DNA of 64,000 bases from Micrococcales bacterium 31B (GTDB lineage: Bacteria > Actinomycetota > Actinomycetes > Actinomycetales > Dermabacteraceae): assembly GCA_022803075.1 (NCBI GenBank), contig JAFFTF010000005.1:290278-354277 (forward strand). Reading direction: 5' to 3'. Under the pieces are notes generated by a model, which worked only from the letters and a program-made list of their open reading frames with translations, searched no databases and was not told where the DNA came from. Positions 34,496 to 43,586 of the stretch are shown piece after piece (within the stretch, counting starts at the first letter, position 1; each line of letters begins with the position of its first letter). The translations under genes were made by a program, and so were the position numbers.

Positions 34496-35257
34496 ATGAC
34501 ACACGAGCACAGCACCCCATCCGACTCCCCCCACCGCAAGTCGCCCCGCGGCGACTCCCCCACCCCTGCCCGGGAGGCGAAGGCTGCCCGCGGGCCACGC
34601 CGGCGTCCGCGATTGCTGCTGGGCGCGGGCCTACTCGTGGCCCTCGGCTTCGCGGGCTGCGTGGTCGCCACGGGCTCGTGGCGCGCCGCGCCGACGGGCG
34701 AAGGCCTCGTGACCGTGCCCAGCGACTACGTGTACGCGCCCAACCAGGCCCGCTCGTCGCGGCAGGATTACTGCACGGCCTCCCCCGACGCCATGCCTGT
34801 GGTGAGCCTGAACGGCATTGGCACGGTCGATTTTCGCGGTCCCTGCGCCCGCCACGACCAGTGCTACTCCGGCCTGCGCGGCACCCTGCCAGCGGGGCTC
34901 ACCAACTCGGACGCTCCGGGGGCCGGGTCGGGCAGGGCCACCACCGCGGTCAACCGACGCGGAATCGACACGCCTGAGTACATCGCGGGCAAATACGAGT
35001 GCGACACTCAGCTCGCCAACGACACCGTACAGCAGTGCGAGGCCACCTTTACGGGTGACGTGCTCGGCCTCGCCGCCTGCCGCGGCATCGCACTCACGTA
35101 CGGCACGGGCCTGCTGACCAACACGTACATGCAGACCACGGGCGAGCCGCAGATCGAGGCCGTCGTGGCTACCCTCGGCACCCATGCCACCAACGCATGG
35201 AGCACCGTGAGCGCCCCCTTCAACGGGGCACTCACGGCGCTCGGCGAGGTACGGTAG
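34496..35257 (+). CDS. Membrane-anchored or secreted phospholipase A2-like protein
   Basis: A 253-residue protein. The chosen ATG (MTHEHSTPSDSPHRK) leaves a 40-residue basic, Pro-rich cytoplasmic N terminus. A hydrophobic segment follows (RLLLGAGLLVALGFAGCVVA) with a lipobox-like FAGC, so it is either an uncleaved anchor or a lipoprotein. The mature domain carries the prokaryotic phospholipase A2 motif: YCTASPD, then FRGPCARHDQCYSGL (catalytic His-Asp pair with flanking Cys), and further cysteines in YECDTQLANDTVQQCEATF and LAACRGIALTYG that could form disulfides. It would hydrolyse phospholipids at the cell surface. Its stop is 7 bp from the end of the convergent sugar permease gene. An upstream in-frame ATG at 34385 lacks a ribosome site. 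Confidence 0.8.
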   Translation: MTHEHSTPSDSPHRKSPRGDSPTPAREAKAARGPRRRPRLLLGAGLLVALGFAGCVVATGSWRAAPTGEGLVTVPSDYVYAPNQARSSRQDYCTASPDAMPVVSLNGIGTVDFRGPCARHDQCYSGLRGTLPAGLTNSDAPGAGSGRATTAVNRRGIDTPEYIAGKYECDTQLANDTVQQCEATFTGDVLGLAACRGIALTYGTGLLTNTYMQTTGEPQIEAVVATLGTHATNAWSTVSAPFNGALTALGEVR

Positions 35258-35264
35258 TCCGCAC

Positions 35265-36092
35265 CTACTCTTTGACGGAGCCTCCCTGGGTGTTCATGAT
35301 CTTGCGCTGGAAGATGAAGAAGATCACCGCCACGGGGATCGTCATGATGAGCGCCGCCGCGAGCTTCAGCGGGTACTGACTGCCCTGGCTGAGCTGACCC
35401 GACGCGAGCTGGGCGACGCCCTTCGCGAGGGTCGTGAGCTCGGGCGACTGTGTTGACACGATGAAGTGAGACAGCTCGTTCCACGAACCCTGAAACGACA
35501 GGATGATCACGGTGATGAGCGCGGGGCGAGACATCGGCAGCACGACCGACCAGAACACGCGGAACGTGCCCGCACCGTCGATGCGTGCCTGTTCCTCGAT
35601 GCTCACGGGCACCGACTCGAAGAAGTTCTTCATGATGAACACGCCCGCCGCGTCGGCCAGCAGCGGAACGATCATGCCCGAGTAGCTGTCATACATCGTG
35701 AACGTATTGAGCACGAGAAACTTCGGAATCAGCAGCACCACGCCGGGCACCGCCATGACCGCCACGAGGCCCGAGAAGATCGCCACGCGACCGGGAAACC
35801 GCAGCCGCGCGAGAGCGTAACCCGCGAGGGAGACGAAGAAGGCCCGCCCCAGCGTCACCGCCACCGTCACGATCACGGAGTTCTTAAGCCACGTGGGGAA
35901 GTCCGACACCGTGAACAGTTCGGTGTAGGCCGCGATGGTGGGGTTCGCGACGAGGAGGCCGAGGGGATTACTCGCGGCGTCGGCGTCCGATTTGAAACTC
36001 GTCGCAATGTTGACGAGGAACGGGACGATGTACAGGAGGGCCAGCAGGCCCAGCACAACGTAGAGCAGGGCGGAAGAGGCTTTGCGAGGCAT
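35265..36092 (-). CDS. Sugar ABC transporter permease (MalG type)
   Basis: Inner-membrane subunit of a carbohydrate uptake ABC importer (CUT1 family). The 275-residue protein has six helices and the EAA coupling loop near residue 175 (EEQARIDGAGTFRVFWSVVLPMSRPAL), with the conserved Ala-x-x-Asp-Gly-Ala-Gly. It follows the MalF-type permease with a 6-bp gap. No ATPase gene is in the cluster, so the importer probably uses a shared MsiK-type ATPase encoded elsewhere; that is inference from absence in this window. Confidence 0.94.
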   Translation of the reverse strand: MPRKASSALLYVVLGLLALLYIVPFLVNIATSFKSDADAASNPLGLLVANPTIAAYTELFTVSDFPTWLKNSVIVTVAVTLGRAFFVSLAGYALARLRFPGRVAIFSGLVAVMAVPGVVLLIPKFLVLNTFTMYDSYSGMIVPLLADAAGVFIMKNFFESVPVSIEEQARIDGAGTFRVFWSVVLPMSRPALITVIILSFQGSWNELSHFIVSTQSPELTTLAKGVAQLASGQLSQGSQYPLKLAAALIMTIPVAVIFFIFQRKIMNTQGGSVKE

Positions 36093-36098
36093 GACGAC

Positions 36099-37154
36099 CT
36101 ACTTTCCGTGTGCCCACTGCTTGCGGCGCGGCACGGTGTCGCGCTCGCGCAACACCCACCGCTGCAGCAGCGTGAACAGAATAATGATGATGAACAGGAC
36201 GAACGCGATGGCCGCTCCGCGACCCCAGGCATTGTTCTGAAACGATGACGTGTACGAGAGGTACGCGGGGGTGAGGGTGGTCTTGGAGGGGCCACCCTGG
36301 GTGCCCGTGTAGATCTGGTCGAACACCTGCCACGTGCCGATCGTGCCGAGCGTGACCACCGTGAAGATCGGCGTCTTCAGCTGCGGCAGGGTTACCGACC
36401 AGAACGTGCGCCACGGGCCCGCCCCGTCGAGACTGGCGGCCTCGAACGTGTCTTCCGAGAGGTTCTGCAGGGCCGCGAGAAACAGCAGCATGAACGTGCC
36501 CGAGGTGGTGAAAACGGCCATCAGGATGAAGGCGAACATCGCCACCGAGGGCCCTGCCAACCAGTCCCACAGCGAAACCTGCAGCACCTTGGCGTCCACG
36601 AGGGACGCCGGGCCACTGTCGACACCGAGCCCCCCGAGTATCACGTGCAGCACGCCGCGCGGGTCTTGAAACCACGCGGGGCCGTTGATGCCGAGCCAGC
36701 CGAGCGCCTGATTGACGGCGCCCGACTGGGCGAACAGGAACAGCCACAGCACGGTGATGGCCACCGAGCTCGTGACCGACGGGAAGTAGAACGCCGTGCG
36801 AAAGAAGCCCTTGCCCCGCAGCATGCGCTGGTTGACGAGCACCGCGAGGATCAGCGAGAGCATGGTTTGCAGGGGCACCACGAGCACGACGTACCACAGG
36901 TTGTTGCGCAGGGCCGTGCCGAAGTCGCGCTCGCCGAGGCCACCGCCCGCGAAGAGTTCGGTGTAGTTCTCGAGGCCGATGAAGTTCACACCGCTCGCGA
37001 AGGGTGAGCCGCGCCCGTTCCAGTCAGAGAAGCTCACCCAGAGCGCCATGAGGATGGGGATCACGAGGAACAGGCCGAGGATGATCAGCACCGGCAGGGT
37101 GAATAGCCACCCCGACAGTGCCTGACCCCGGTGGATGGAGGCACCGCGACGCAT
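36099..37154 (-). CDS. Sugar ABC transporter permease (MalF type)
   Basis: A 351-residue CUT1 permease with LSGWLFTLPVLIILGLFLVIPILMALWVSFSDW at the N terminus, six to eight helices and the EAA loop FEAASLDGAGPWRTFWSVTLPQLKTPIF near residue 240. It carries a large extracytoplasmic insertion after the third helix (GWLGINGPAWFQDPRGVLHVILGGLGVDSGPASLV), somewhat longer than in minimal MalF-like proteins. It follows the binding-protein gene by 2 bp and heads directly into the MalG-type permease. Confidence 0.94.
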   Translation of the reverse strand: MRRGASIHRGQALSGWLFTLPVLIILGLFLVIPILMALWVSFSDWNGRGSPFASGVNFIGLENYTELFAGGGLGERDFGTALRNNLWYVVLVVPLQTMLSLILAVLVNQRMLRGKGFFRTAFYFPSVTSSVAITVLWLFLFAQSGAVNQALGWLGINGPAWFQDPRGVLHVILGGLGVDSGPASLVDAKVLQVSLWDWLAGPSVAMFAFILMAVFTTSGTFMLLFLAALQNLSEDTFEAASLDGAGPWRTFWSVTLPQLKTPIFTVVTLGTIGTWQVFDQIYTGTQGGPSKTTLTPAYLSYTSSFQNNAWGRGAAIAFVLFIIIILFTLLQRWVLRERDTVPRRKQWAHGK

Positions 37155-37156
37155 GG

Positions 37157-38404
37157 TTACTTGGCGTCCGCGACGGCGGCCGCCATGTTGGTCTGCGCCG
37201 ACTTCAAGATCGCCGCCGGGTCACCCGTCGCGAGCTGTTCGATCTGCGCGTTGAAGTCTTTGATGACGTCGGCGCTGCCCGCAATGTTCGGCACGGTCTG
37301 GGCGTACTCGGCGCCCTTCGCGAAGGCGGCCTGCTCGGGGTACTTGGCGGTGTAGTCCGCGAGGCCCTGGGTGGTGGACGGCATGACGCCGAAGTCATCG
37401 GCGAATGTCATCTGCTGGGCGGGCTCCGTGAGCTTCTCGACCAGCTTCATGGCGTTTGCCTTATTGGGTGAGTCCGCCGCGATGCCCCAGCAGTTGGAGA
37501 ACTGCAGCGTGCCCTTGCCCTTGGGGCCGGCAGGCAACTCAACCACCTTGTACTTGATGTTCGGGAAGTCGGCCTTGAGCGCGCCCTCGATCCAGTTGCC
37601 CTCGATCGTCATCGCCGAGAGGCCCTTGCCGAACGCCTCGCCGCCCCAGCCCGCGCCGACCTGGCTCGAGAACTTGGCGTCGCCGCTCGTGAGTAAGCCC
37701 TTCACGTAGTTGAGGCCCGCCAGGTTCTCGGGCGAGTCGACCGTGGCGGTCGCTCCGTCTTCGCTCAGCAGCGAGCCGCCGGCCTGGGCCATGAAGGCGC
37801 CGACCCGCGCGTATTCGGGGCTGAAGGCGAGGCCCACGACCTTGTCGTTCGTGAGCTTCTGCGACACGGTTTGCAGCTGCTCCCACGTGGTCGGAATGTC
37901 GGCGTCGGTGAGGCCCGCGGCGGCCCACATGTCGGTGTTGATGACGAGCGCGAGGGTCGAGAAATCCTTGGGCGCGCAGTAGACCTGGCCCTTCACCGTG
38001 AACGAGCTGGTGAGGGTTGCCACGAACGAATCCTTCGTGGGTAGCTGGTCAAAGTAGGGGTCGAGCGAGCCGTTCGCCGCGTAGCCCGCGATCGCGTCGG
38101 GCGACAGGTAGAACACGTCGGCGGGCTTGCCCGAGGCGAAGCCCTGGCTGAGCTGCTGCGTGAGGTCGCTCGCGGGCTCGACCGTGGCCTCGACACCGCT
38201 CGCGGCGACGGCGGCCTTGACCGAATCGAGTTCGCTCGTGCCGCTCGAACCGATGAGCACGGCGAGGGGGCCCGCGGCCGCGGCGGTGCCGCCGCTTGAG
38301 GAGCCGCCCGACGCGAAGCCGCTGCCTCCGCCGCACGCGGTGAGCGTGGCGGATCCGAGCAGGGCGACGAAGGCGACGGCGCTGAGTTTGCGGATGATGG
38401 TCAT
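37157..38404 (-). CDS. Sugar ABC transporter substrate-binding lipoprotein
   Basis: Extracellular solute-binding protein of family 1, 415 residues. The lipoprotein signal MTIIRKLSAVAFVALLGSATLTAC ends in lipobox LTAC followed by a Gly/Ser linker. Typical features are DVFYLSPDAIAGYAANGSLDPYFDQL, ALVINTDMWAAAGLTDADIPTTWEQL (the common kinked helix of this family), VGAFMAQAGGSLLSEDG and FSNCWGIAADSPNKANAMKLVEKLT. The substrate is probably a malto- or other oligosaccharide, judged from the divergent debranching-type enzyme. Its ATG overlaps the LacI gene stop (ATGA). Confidence 0.94.
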   Translation of the reverse strand: MTIIRKLSAVAFVALLGSATLTACGGGSGFASGGSSSGGTAAAAGPLAVLIGSSGTSELDSVKAAVAASGVEATVEPASDLTQQLSQGFASGKPADVFYLSPDAIAGYAANGSLDPYFDQLPTKDSFVATLTSSFTVKGQVYCAPKDFSTLALVINTDMWAAAGLTDADIPTTWEQLQTVSQKLTNDKVVGLAFSPEYARVGAFMAQAGGSLLSEDGATATVDSPENLAGLNYVKGLLTSGDAKFSSQVGAGWGGEAFGKGLSAMTIEGNWIEGALKADFPNIKYKVVELPAGPKGKGTLQFSNCWGIAADSPNKANAMKLVEKLTEPAQQMTFADDFGVMPSTTQGLADYTAKYPEQAAFAKGAEYAQTVPNIAGSADVIKDFNAQIEQLATGDPAAILKSAQTNMAAAVADAK

Positions 38405-39498
38405 GGTGTTTCTCCTTGGATGACTTCAGGGGTTTCGGGGGCTTCGGGGGTTTCGGGGGTGGGGCGCTCGATGAAGCGACTGGGTAGCAGCGAGGGGGCG
38501 GTTGCGGGGGTGGTTTTGGGGGCGGTTGCGGCGGCGGTTTTGGTGCCCGGACGCAGCGTGGCCAGCAGTGTGGTCAGGCAGCGTCGGGCCACGTCCCCCA
38601 GGGGCTGCGCGATGCTGGAGAATCCGAGGCTGCGCGCGACGACCGAGTCGTCGAAGCCCACTATCGCGGGGGGTCGTGTGCCGCCATGGCTCAGGGTTCG
38701 CGCCGCGGTGAACGCCCCGAGGGCGAGCGTGTCGGAGACGCACACCACCGCCGTGGCGCCCCGGGCCGCGAGGGCGTGCAGGGCGTCGGCGCCCTCGGCG
38801 ATGATGTCCTCGCGCCGTTCGATGAGTGACTGGTCCCCCGTGGCGGCCGCCCAGGCAGCCTGCCGCTCGTCGCCGACCCCGCTCCCAGCGGGCCACCCGA
38901 CAAAACCGATGCGCTCGTGCCCGGCGCGGGCCAGCGCGTCCATGGCCTCGCGGATGCCCGTCGAGCCATCGACGTCGACCCAGTGCTCGTGACCGTCTGG
39001 CTCCCACGGGCGGCCGAAGGTCACGAAGGGAATCTCGTGGTCGAGCAGGTAGCGAGTGCGCGGGTCGTTCGGATGCGTCGCGGTGAGCACGAATCCGTCG
39101 ACCTGGCCCTGGTCGTGCAGTTCGCGGTAGCGGGCGATTTCGGCGCTGTCGTCGGCGGCGGTGAACAGCATGACGCGGTACCCGGCCTCCTGCGCGGACT
39201 CGGTCAGGGCATGCAGAAACTCGTCGAGCACGGCGCCCGAGATGCCCTCATGGACGGGCACGAGACGAACACCGATGTTGAAACTCTGCCCGCTGCGCAA
39301 CTGGCGCGCCGTGGCGTGCGGGGTGAAGCCGAGTTCGTCGATCGCGCGGCGCACCTTGGCGGCCGTTTCGGGCCGCACGCGCTCGGGGGCGTTGATGACG
39401 TTGGAGACTGTCTGGTAGGAGACGCGGGCCGCGTGGGCGACATCGGTGAGGGTCGTGCGGCGCCTGCGGGTGGGCGTGGCGGGTGATTGGTGATTCAT
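38401..39498 (-). CDS. LacI family transcriptional repressor
   Basis: A 365-residue LacI/GalR regulator. Start at the ATG with GGGAGG six bases upstream. The N-terminal helix-turn-helix and hinge are TLTDVAHAARVSYQTVSNVINAPERVRPETAAKVRRAIDELGF in pieces (key recognition residues SYQTVSNV). A periplasmic-binding-protein-like effector domain follows with HPNDPRTRYLLDHEIPFVTFG, WVDVDGSTGIREAMDAL and PPAIVGFDDSVVARSLGFSSIAQP. The C terminus has an atypical Thr/Ala/Pro-rich extension of about 45 residues (KTAAATAPKTTPATAP then PTPETPEAPETPEV). It is the first gene of the sugar-transport operon and probably represses it and the divergent enzyme through the palindromes at 39555-39595. Confidence 0.94.
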   Translation of the reverse strand: MNHQSPATPTRRRRTTLTDVAHAARVSYQTVSNVINAPERVRPETAAKVRRAIDELGFTPHATARQLRSGQSFNIGVRLVPVHEGISGAVLDEFLHALTESAQEAGYRVMLFTAADDSAEIARYRELHDQGQVDGFVLTATHPNDPRTRYLLDHEIPFVTFGRPWEPDGHEHWVDVDGSTGIREAMDALARAGHERIGFVGWPAGSGVGDERQAAWAAATGDQSLIERREDIIAEGADALHALAARGATAVVCVSDTLALGAFTAARTLSHGGTRPPAIVGFDDSVVARSLGFSSIAQPLGDVARRCLTTLLATLRPGTKTAAATAPKTTPATAPSLLPSRFIERPTPETPEAPETPEVIQGETP

Positions 39499-39554
39499 GC
39501 TGAGCCTCCCTTCATTGCGAAAGCTGTGGCGTCGTGTCGTCGGTGACACATTTT

Positions 39555-39595
39555 TGAACGTTCATAGGATCCGTGCTCCAAAGTTTGAACGTTCA
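39555..39595. promoter_or_regulatory. Two LacI-type operators in the divergent promoter region
   Basis: TGAACGTTCA occurs twice as a perfect palindrome, at 39555-39564 and 39586-39595. Centres are 31 bp apart, three helical turns, in the 140-bp gap between the LacI gene and the debranching-type enzyme. A central CG in an A/T-flanked palindrome is the usual LacI-family operator form, so the adjacent regulator is the likely ligand. The second site lies 44 bp before the enzyme start. Confidence 0.8.
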
Positions 39596-39638
39596 TATTA
39601 GGATTGTCAAGCATCGCAGCTACGAATTCGAGGACGTC

Positions 39639-41624
39639 ATGGTCGAACACATCCAGCCCCTCCTGCACGATCTGGCCGTCACGATCCAGGCCCCCGTGCA
39701 GGCCTGGTCCAGCCGAGGCGGCGACATCAGCCCCCGCGCCACCTACGGCGGCAGCGCCCAGGGCGTGTATCTTGCGGACGCCCGGGTCATCAGTCGCCTC
39801 GAAGCCACAGTGGGCGGCCACTCCCTCGAAGGCCTCAGCCACCACCAAAACCGCGATGCCACGGGGCCCGGCGGCACCCCCGCGCAATCCACGACGTTCA
39901 CCTCGCTCGCCCGCGCCCTCGACGGCCCCGGCGCCGACCCCACCCTCACGCTCACCCGCACTCGCACCGTCACGTCGACCGGCGTGCGCGAGAGCTTCAC
40001 CCTCGCGAGCGCCTGTGATTTTTCGCTGGATACCACGCTCGACGTCGACCTCGACTGCGACTTCACGCGCATGGATGTCATTAAGGGCGGGGCGAGCGAC
40101 GCGCCCCTCGCGGGCAGCGTCTCGGCCACCCCGGAGGGCGCGGCCCTGACCGTCACCGGGCCGAGCGGGTCGGTACGGGTGCTGGCCCAAGGAGGGACGC
40201 TCGCGTCCGGCACCCCCGGTGCCTACCGCGTGACCTGGCCAGTCACTGTGGAACCCGGCGCCGCCGTTACCGTGACGCTCGACATCGAGCCGACCGAGAC
40301 GGGCGCCGTCGTGTGCTCGCCCACGGCCCCCGCGCTCACCTACGACGCGACGCAACTGCCCGACGACCGGCTGCGCCGCTTCGTCGAGCAGTCCACGGCG
40401 GACCTTTCGGGGCTGCGCCTCGACACGCCAAGCACCCCCGGCCACCCGTTCTTCGCGGCGGGCGCCCCGTGGTTCTTCACCCTGTTCGGCCGCGACTCGC
40501 TGATCGCCGCCCGCTTTGCCCTCCGGGCTTTCCCCGAGATCGCGCGCGGCACCCTCGCGACCCTCGCGGCGCGCCAGGGCACGCGGCTCGACCCCGAAAC
40601 GGCCGAGGCGCCGGGCAAGATTCTGCACGAGATCCGCGCGCAGTCCATCGCCGTGCTGGAGGAGGGCTTCTCGCTGCCGCCCGTGTACTACGGCACCATC
40701 GACGCGACCCCCCTGTGGGTACTGCTGCTCGCCGACGCGCACGCCGCGGGTCAAGACGAGGCCACCACTCGCTCGCTGCTCCCCCACCTGCAGCGCGCCC
40801 TCGACTGGATGGTCGAGTACGGCGACAGCGACGGCGACGGGCTGCTGGAGTACATCGACGAGACCGGCAGCGGCCTCGCCAACCAGGGCTGGAAGGATTC
40901 GGGCGATTCGGTGCGCCACCGCGACGGCAGCCTCGCCGAGGGGCCCATCGCCCTCGTCGAGGTGCAGGCCTACGCGTATGAGGCGGCGCTGCGCGGCGCC
41001 GACCTGCTCGACGAGTTCGGCATCGCGTCGGCGCACGACTATCGCGCGTGGGCGGCGACGCTCAAGGCCCGGTTCAACGCATCGTTCTGGGTGGAGAACG
41101 AACTCGGGCGCTACCCCGCGATCGCCCTCGACGCCCACAAGGTGCGCGTCGAGTCGCTGACCAGCAACATCGGTCACATCGTGGCGAGCGGCATCGTGGA
41201 CGCCGCGGGGGTGTCCGACATCTGCGCCGCCCTCGCGCACCCCTCCATGGATTCGGGGTTCGGGCTGCGCACCCTGTCGAGCGAGAACGGCGGGTACTGG
41301 CCCCTGCGCTACCACGCGGGCGCCGTGTGGACCCACGACACCGCGTTCGTGATTGTGCAACTGGCCCGGGCGGCTGAGCAGTGGCGCGAGTCGGACGCCG
41401 CGGTGGCCCGCACCTGCGCCACCACCGCCCGCGGGTTCATCGAAGGGCTACTCGCGGCGGCCCCGCACTTCGGCTACCGGCTGCCCGAGCTCTTCGGCGG
41501 GCAGGCGGCGAGCGAGGTGGCGGCGCCGGTACCGTATCCCGCCTCGTGCTGGCCGCAGGCGTGGGCCGCCGCGTCGGCGTTCGCTCTCGTGGAGGCCCTG
41601 GGCCGGTTGGGCGACGCGCCGTAG
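39639..41624 (+). CDS. Glycogen-debranching-type amylo-alpha-1,6-glucosidase family protein
   Basis: A 661-residue glycoside hydrolase. Start at the ATG giving MVEHIQPLLHDLAVTIQAPVQAW, preceded by GAGG. The first ~200 residues are the glycogen debranching N-terminal beta domain (WSSRGGDISPRATYGGSAQGVYLADARVIS). The (alpha/alpha)6-barrel follows: PWFFTLFGRDSLIAARFALRAFP near residue 285, LHEIRAQS, PPVYYGTIDATPLWVLLLADAH, NQGWKDSGDSVRHRDGS, ALDAHKVRVESLTSNIGHI and YWPLRYHAGAVWTHDTAFVI. It has no signal peptide and so acts in the cytoplasm on imported oligosaccharides. It is divergent from the LacI-ABC operon and shares its operators. Confidence 0.9.
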   Translation: MVEHIQPLLHDLAVTIQAPVQAWSSRGGDISPRATYGGSAQGVYLADARVISRLEATVGGHSLEGLSHHQNRDATGPGGTPAQSTTFTSLARALDGPGADPTLTLTRTRTVTSTGVRESFTLASACDFSLDTTLDVDLDCDFTRMDVIKGGASDAPLAGSVSATPEGAALTVTGPSGSVRVLAQGGTLASGTPGAYRVTWPVTVEPGAAVTVTLDIEPTETGAVVCSPTAPALTYDATQLPDDRLRRFVEQSTADLSGLRLDTPSTPGHPFFAAGAPWFFTLFGRDSLIAARFALRAFPEIARGTLATLAARQGTRLDPETAEAPGKILHEIRAQSIAVLEEGFSLPPVYYGTIDATPLWVLLLADAHAAGQDEATTRSLLPHLQRALDWMVEYGDSDGDGLLEYIDETGSGLANQGWKDSGDSVRHRDGSLAEGPIALVEVQAYAYEAALRGADLLDEFGIASAHDYRAWAATLKARFNASFWVENELGRYPAIALDAHKVRVESLTSNIGHIVASGIVDAAGVSDICAALAHPSMDSGFGLRTLSSENGGYWPLRYHAGAVWTHDTAFVIVQLARAAEQWRESDAAVARTCATTARGFIEGLLAAAPHFGYRLPELFGGQAASEVAAPVPYPASCWPQAWAAASAFALVEALGRLGDAP

Positions 41625-41989
41625 GCGTGACGCGGGTGGCGCGTGTGCGCAAGGTAACGCGAGCGCGGGCCACCCGCGCGTCCGTACGCCCTGCCCCCAA
41701 CGGGTCTGGCCTGGTAATCTGGGTGAGTATGCCTGTGACCGCGACCGGAAAAGCCGCGCGAGCGACATGCAGGTCCTCGCGTTAAGCCTGGACAACTGGT
41801 TGCGCGTGCCCGGCCTCGAGCAGTGCGAACTACCCGCCGACGAGCTGGTGTCTCGGCATCGGACGCGGGCTTCGAGGCACAACCTGCAACCAGGATCGCT
41901 TTGACGGTCCGCGATGTTTTCCACGGCCATCCCCACGGCAAGTCCCCATCGCGCCACGCCCTAAACGATCCATTTGAAAAGAGAGAATC
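41625..41989 (+). other. Gene-free stretch upstream of rpsT (leader/promoter region)
   Basis: 365 bp without a convincing gene. A possible -10 hexamer TAATCT (41715-41720) on the plus strand would leave a ~265-nt leader before rpsT. Short open frames here have no ribosome site or family resemblance. The A-rich AAAAGAGAGAATC just before 41990 is the rpsT ribosome-binding region. Confidence 0.4.
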
Positions 41990-42250
41990 ATGGCAAACAT
42001 CAAGTCGCAGAAGAAGCGCATCCTCACCAACGAGAAGGCGCGTATTCGCAACAAGGCGTACAAGTCTGAACTGAAGACGCTGATCCGCAAGGTGCGCGAG
42101 GCCATCGCCGCCGGCAACAAGGAGACCGCCGAGACCGAACTGCGCGTGGCTGCGCGCAAGCTCGACAAGGCTGCTTCGAAGGGTGTCATTCACAAGAACC
42201 AGGCCGCAAACCGTAAGTCGTCGTTGGCGCAGCAGGTTGCAGCCCTCTAA
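41990..42250 (+). CDS. rpsT: 30S ribosomal protein S20
   Basis: Primary 16S rRNA-binding protein of the small subunit, 86 residues, very basic and helical: [20 protein letters not shown], then [35 protein letters not shown]. Length and sequence are typical for actinobacteria. It is monocistronic: a gene-free 365-bp region lies upstream and an intrinsic terminator 31 bp downstream. Confidence 0.97.
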   Translation: MANIKSQKKRILTNEKARIRNKAYKSELKTLIRKVREAIAAGNKETAETELRVAARKLDKAASKGVIHKNQAANRKSSLAQQVAAL

Positions 42251-42281
42251 CGAGGCACCGGCGTCTTCACGCTGATCTCTT

Positions 42282-42311
42282 CGGGCCGTCCACCGCATGG
42301 TGGGCGGCCCG
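42282..42311 (+). terminator. Intrinsic terminator of rpsT
   Basis: A 13-bp stem (CGGGCCGTCCACC / GGTGGGCGGCCCG, one G-U pair) with loop GCAT, followed by ATTTCTGTG, 31 bp after the rpsT stop. Confidence 0.85.
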
Positions 42312-42467
42312 ATTTCTGTGTGCCCCCACTCGACTGCCCCCACTCGACAGTGTTGGCCCGTCGTGGGGACCTCTGCCCAGCCACCACTTGGCGCCGAACG
42401 CGACGGCGGGTCGTGCCATGAGGCACCATGGGGATGGCAATGCAGCTCAGGCAGTCAGGGGAATGCC

Positions 42468-43571
42468 ATGATCAAGCCCACGCGTGTCCCAGGATCCGCC
42501 CGCATCGTAGCGGCGCTGAGTGCAGTCGCGCTCGCCCTCTCGGCGTGCAGCCCGCTCGACGACCGGGCGGACGAACCGCGGCGGGGCGTCTCCGCGGCGG
42601 CAGCACCCACCGTACCCAACGAGACCACAGACGGCAGCGACGAGCCCAGCGAGAGCGACGAGCCCAGCGAGAGCGACGAGCCCAGCGAGAGCGACGAGCA
42701 CACCGAAACCGACGAGAGCGAGTTCGACGAGATTGTGCCCGAGGTGCTCGACGGCGCGCGTGAACTCGACTTGCGCGACGGCACGAGCCAGCCCACAGCA
42801 CCCTCGGGCAGGCCGACCCAAAGCGCGTCCGAGATCGCCGACGCAGTGATGGATCAGTTCGCGCCCCAATACCAGGCGCTGCGCGCAAGCCTTCCCGACA
42901 GCAACCGACACATGCAGGGACTCACTCAACGTGGTGACTACCTGGCGGGCCAACCCGTCGCCACCCAGAATGAGATCGTCGGCTACATCATCGGCATCAA
43001 CCGCCTCAACGACGTGGCTGCCACCGAGTTCTGTCGACGTACCACGAACGACTCGACCTGCGACCCCAGGTCGTACTATGAAAACGCCTACGGCATCACG
43101 AACTTTGTCGACAGCCCCGTGGGCTCGGCCACCCTCGACGGGTCGGACGAAGACGATGCCGCGCTCTTGACTCGAACCGTGCTCGCGAGCGTCTCTATGA
43201 GCGAGAACTTCGATTGGAGATTGCCGAACCGGCACGAATTCTCGGCCGCCAATCGCGAGAATTTCACCGAGAATCTGCTGCGCTACTTTGTGCGCGACGA
43301 CGCCCTGTACGACGAATTTCGCGGACTGCAATGGGGCACGCGTTCAGCGCTGGGCATCACCGAGAAGTCGATGGACTCGTTCGAATACGATGCCGCCGCC
43401 AGCCGCGACGATACGTACGTCGTGACCATCGAGGCCGCGTTCGTGCCCGACTACAAGTCGATGACCGACGCACATTACACGAGCCTGCACGACGTCACCA
43501 TTGCGTATGTGGTGGTGAAGAATCCGCAGATGCCCGAAGGCGTGGCGATTCCCTACCTCGACAAGGCGTGA
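42468..43571 (+). CDS. Lipoprotein of unknown function with (DEPSES) repeats
   Basis: A 367-residue lipoprotein. ATG follows AGGGGA; the signal MIKPTRVPGSARIVAALSAVALALSAC ends in lipobox LSAC. A highly acidic stalk follows (residues ~50-95) with three copies of DEPSES and TETDESEFDEIV. The folded C-terminal region (residues 110-367) includes SEIADAVMDQFAPQYQALRASLPDSN, HMQGLTQRGDYLAGQPVATQNEIVGYIIGINRL, SMSENFDWRLPNRHEFSAANRENF and YVVTIEAAFVPDYKSMTDAHY. I do not recognise the family. It lies between rpsT and the NAD operon, convergent with nadS (15 bp between stops). Confidence 0.82.
   Translation: MIKPTRVPGSARIVAALSAVALALSACSPLDDRADEPRRGVSAAAAPTVPNETTDGSDEPSESDEPSESDEPSESDEHTETDESEFDEIVPEVLDGARELDLRDGTSQPTAPSGRPTQSASEIADAVMDQFAPQYQALRASLPDSNRHMQGLTQRGDYLAGQPVATQNEIVGYIIGINRLNDVAATEFCRRTTNDSTCDPRSYYENAYGITNFVDSPVGSATLDGSDEDDAALLTRTVLASVSMSENFDWRLPNRHEFSAANRENFTENLLRYFVRDDALYDEFRGLQWGTRSALGITEKSMDSFEYDAAASRDDTYVVTIEAAFVPDYKSMTDAHYTSLHDVTIAYVVVKNPQMPEGVAIPYLDKA
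42636..42700. repeat. 18-bp tandem repeat encoding DEPSES
   Basis: Three identical or near-identical 18-bp units (AGCGACGAGCCCAGCGAG) and a decayed fourth, in frame within the acidic stalk of the lipoprotein. Confidence 0.9.
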
Positions 43572-43586
43572 CGCCGAATCGCTGCC

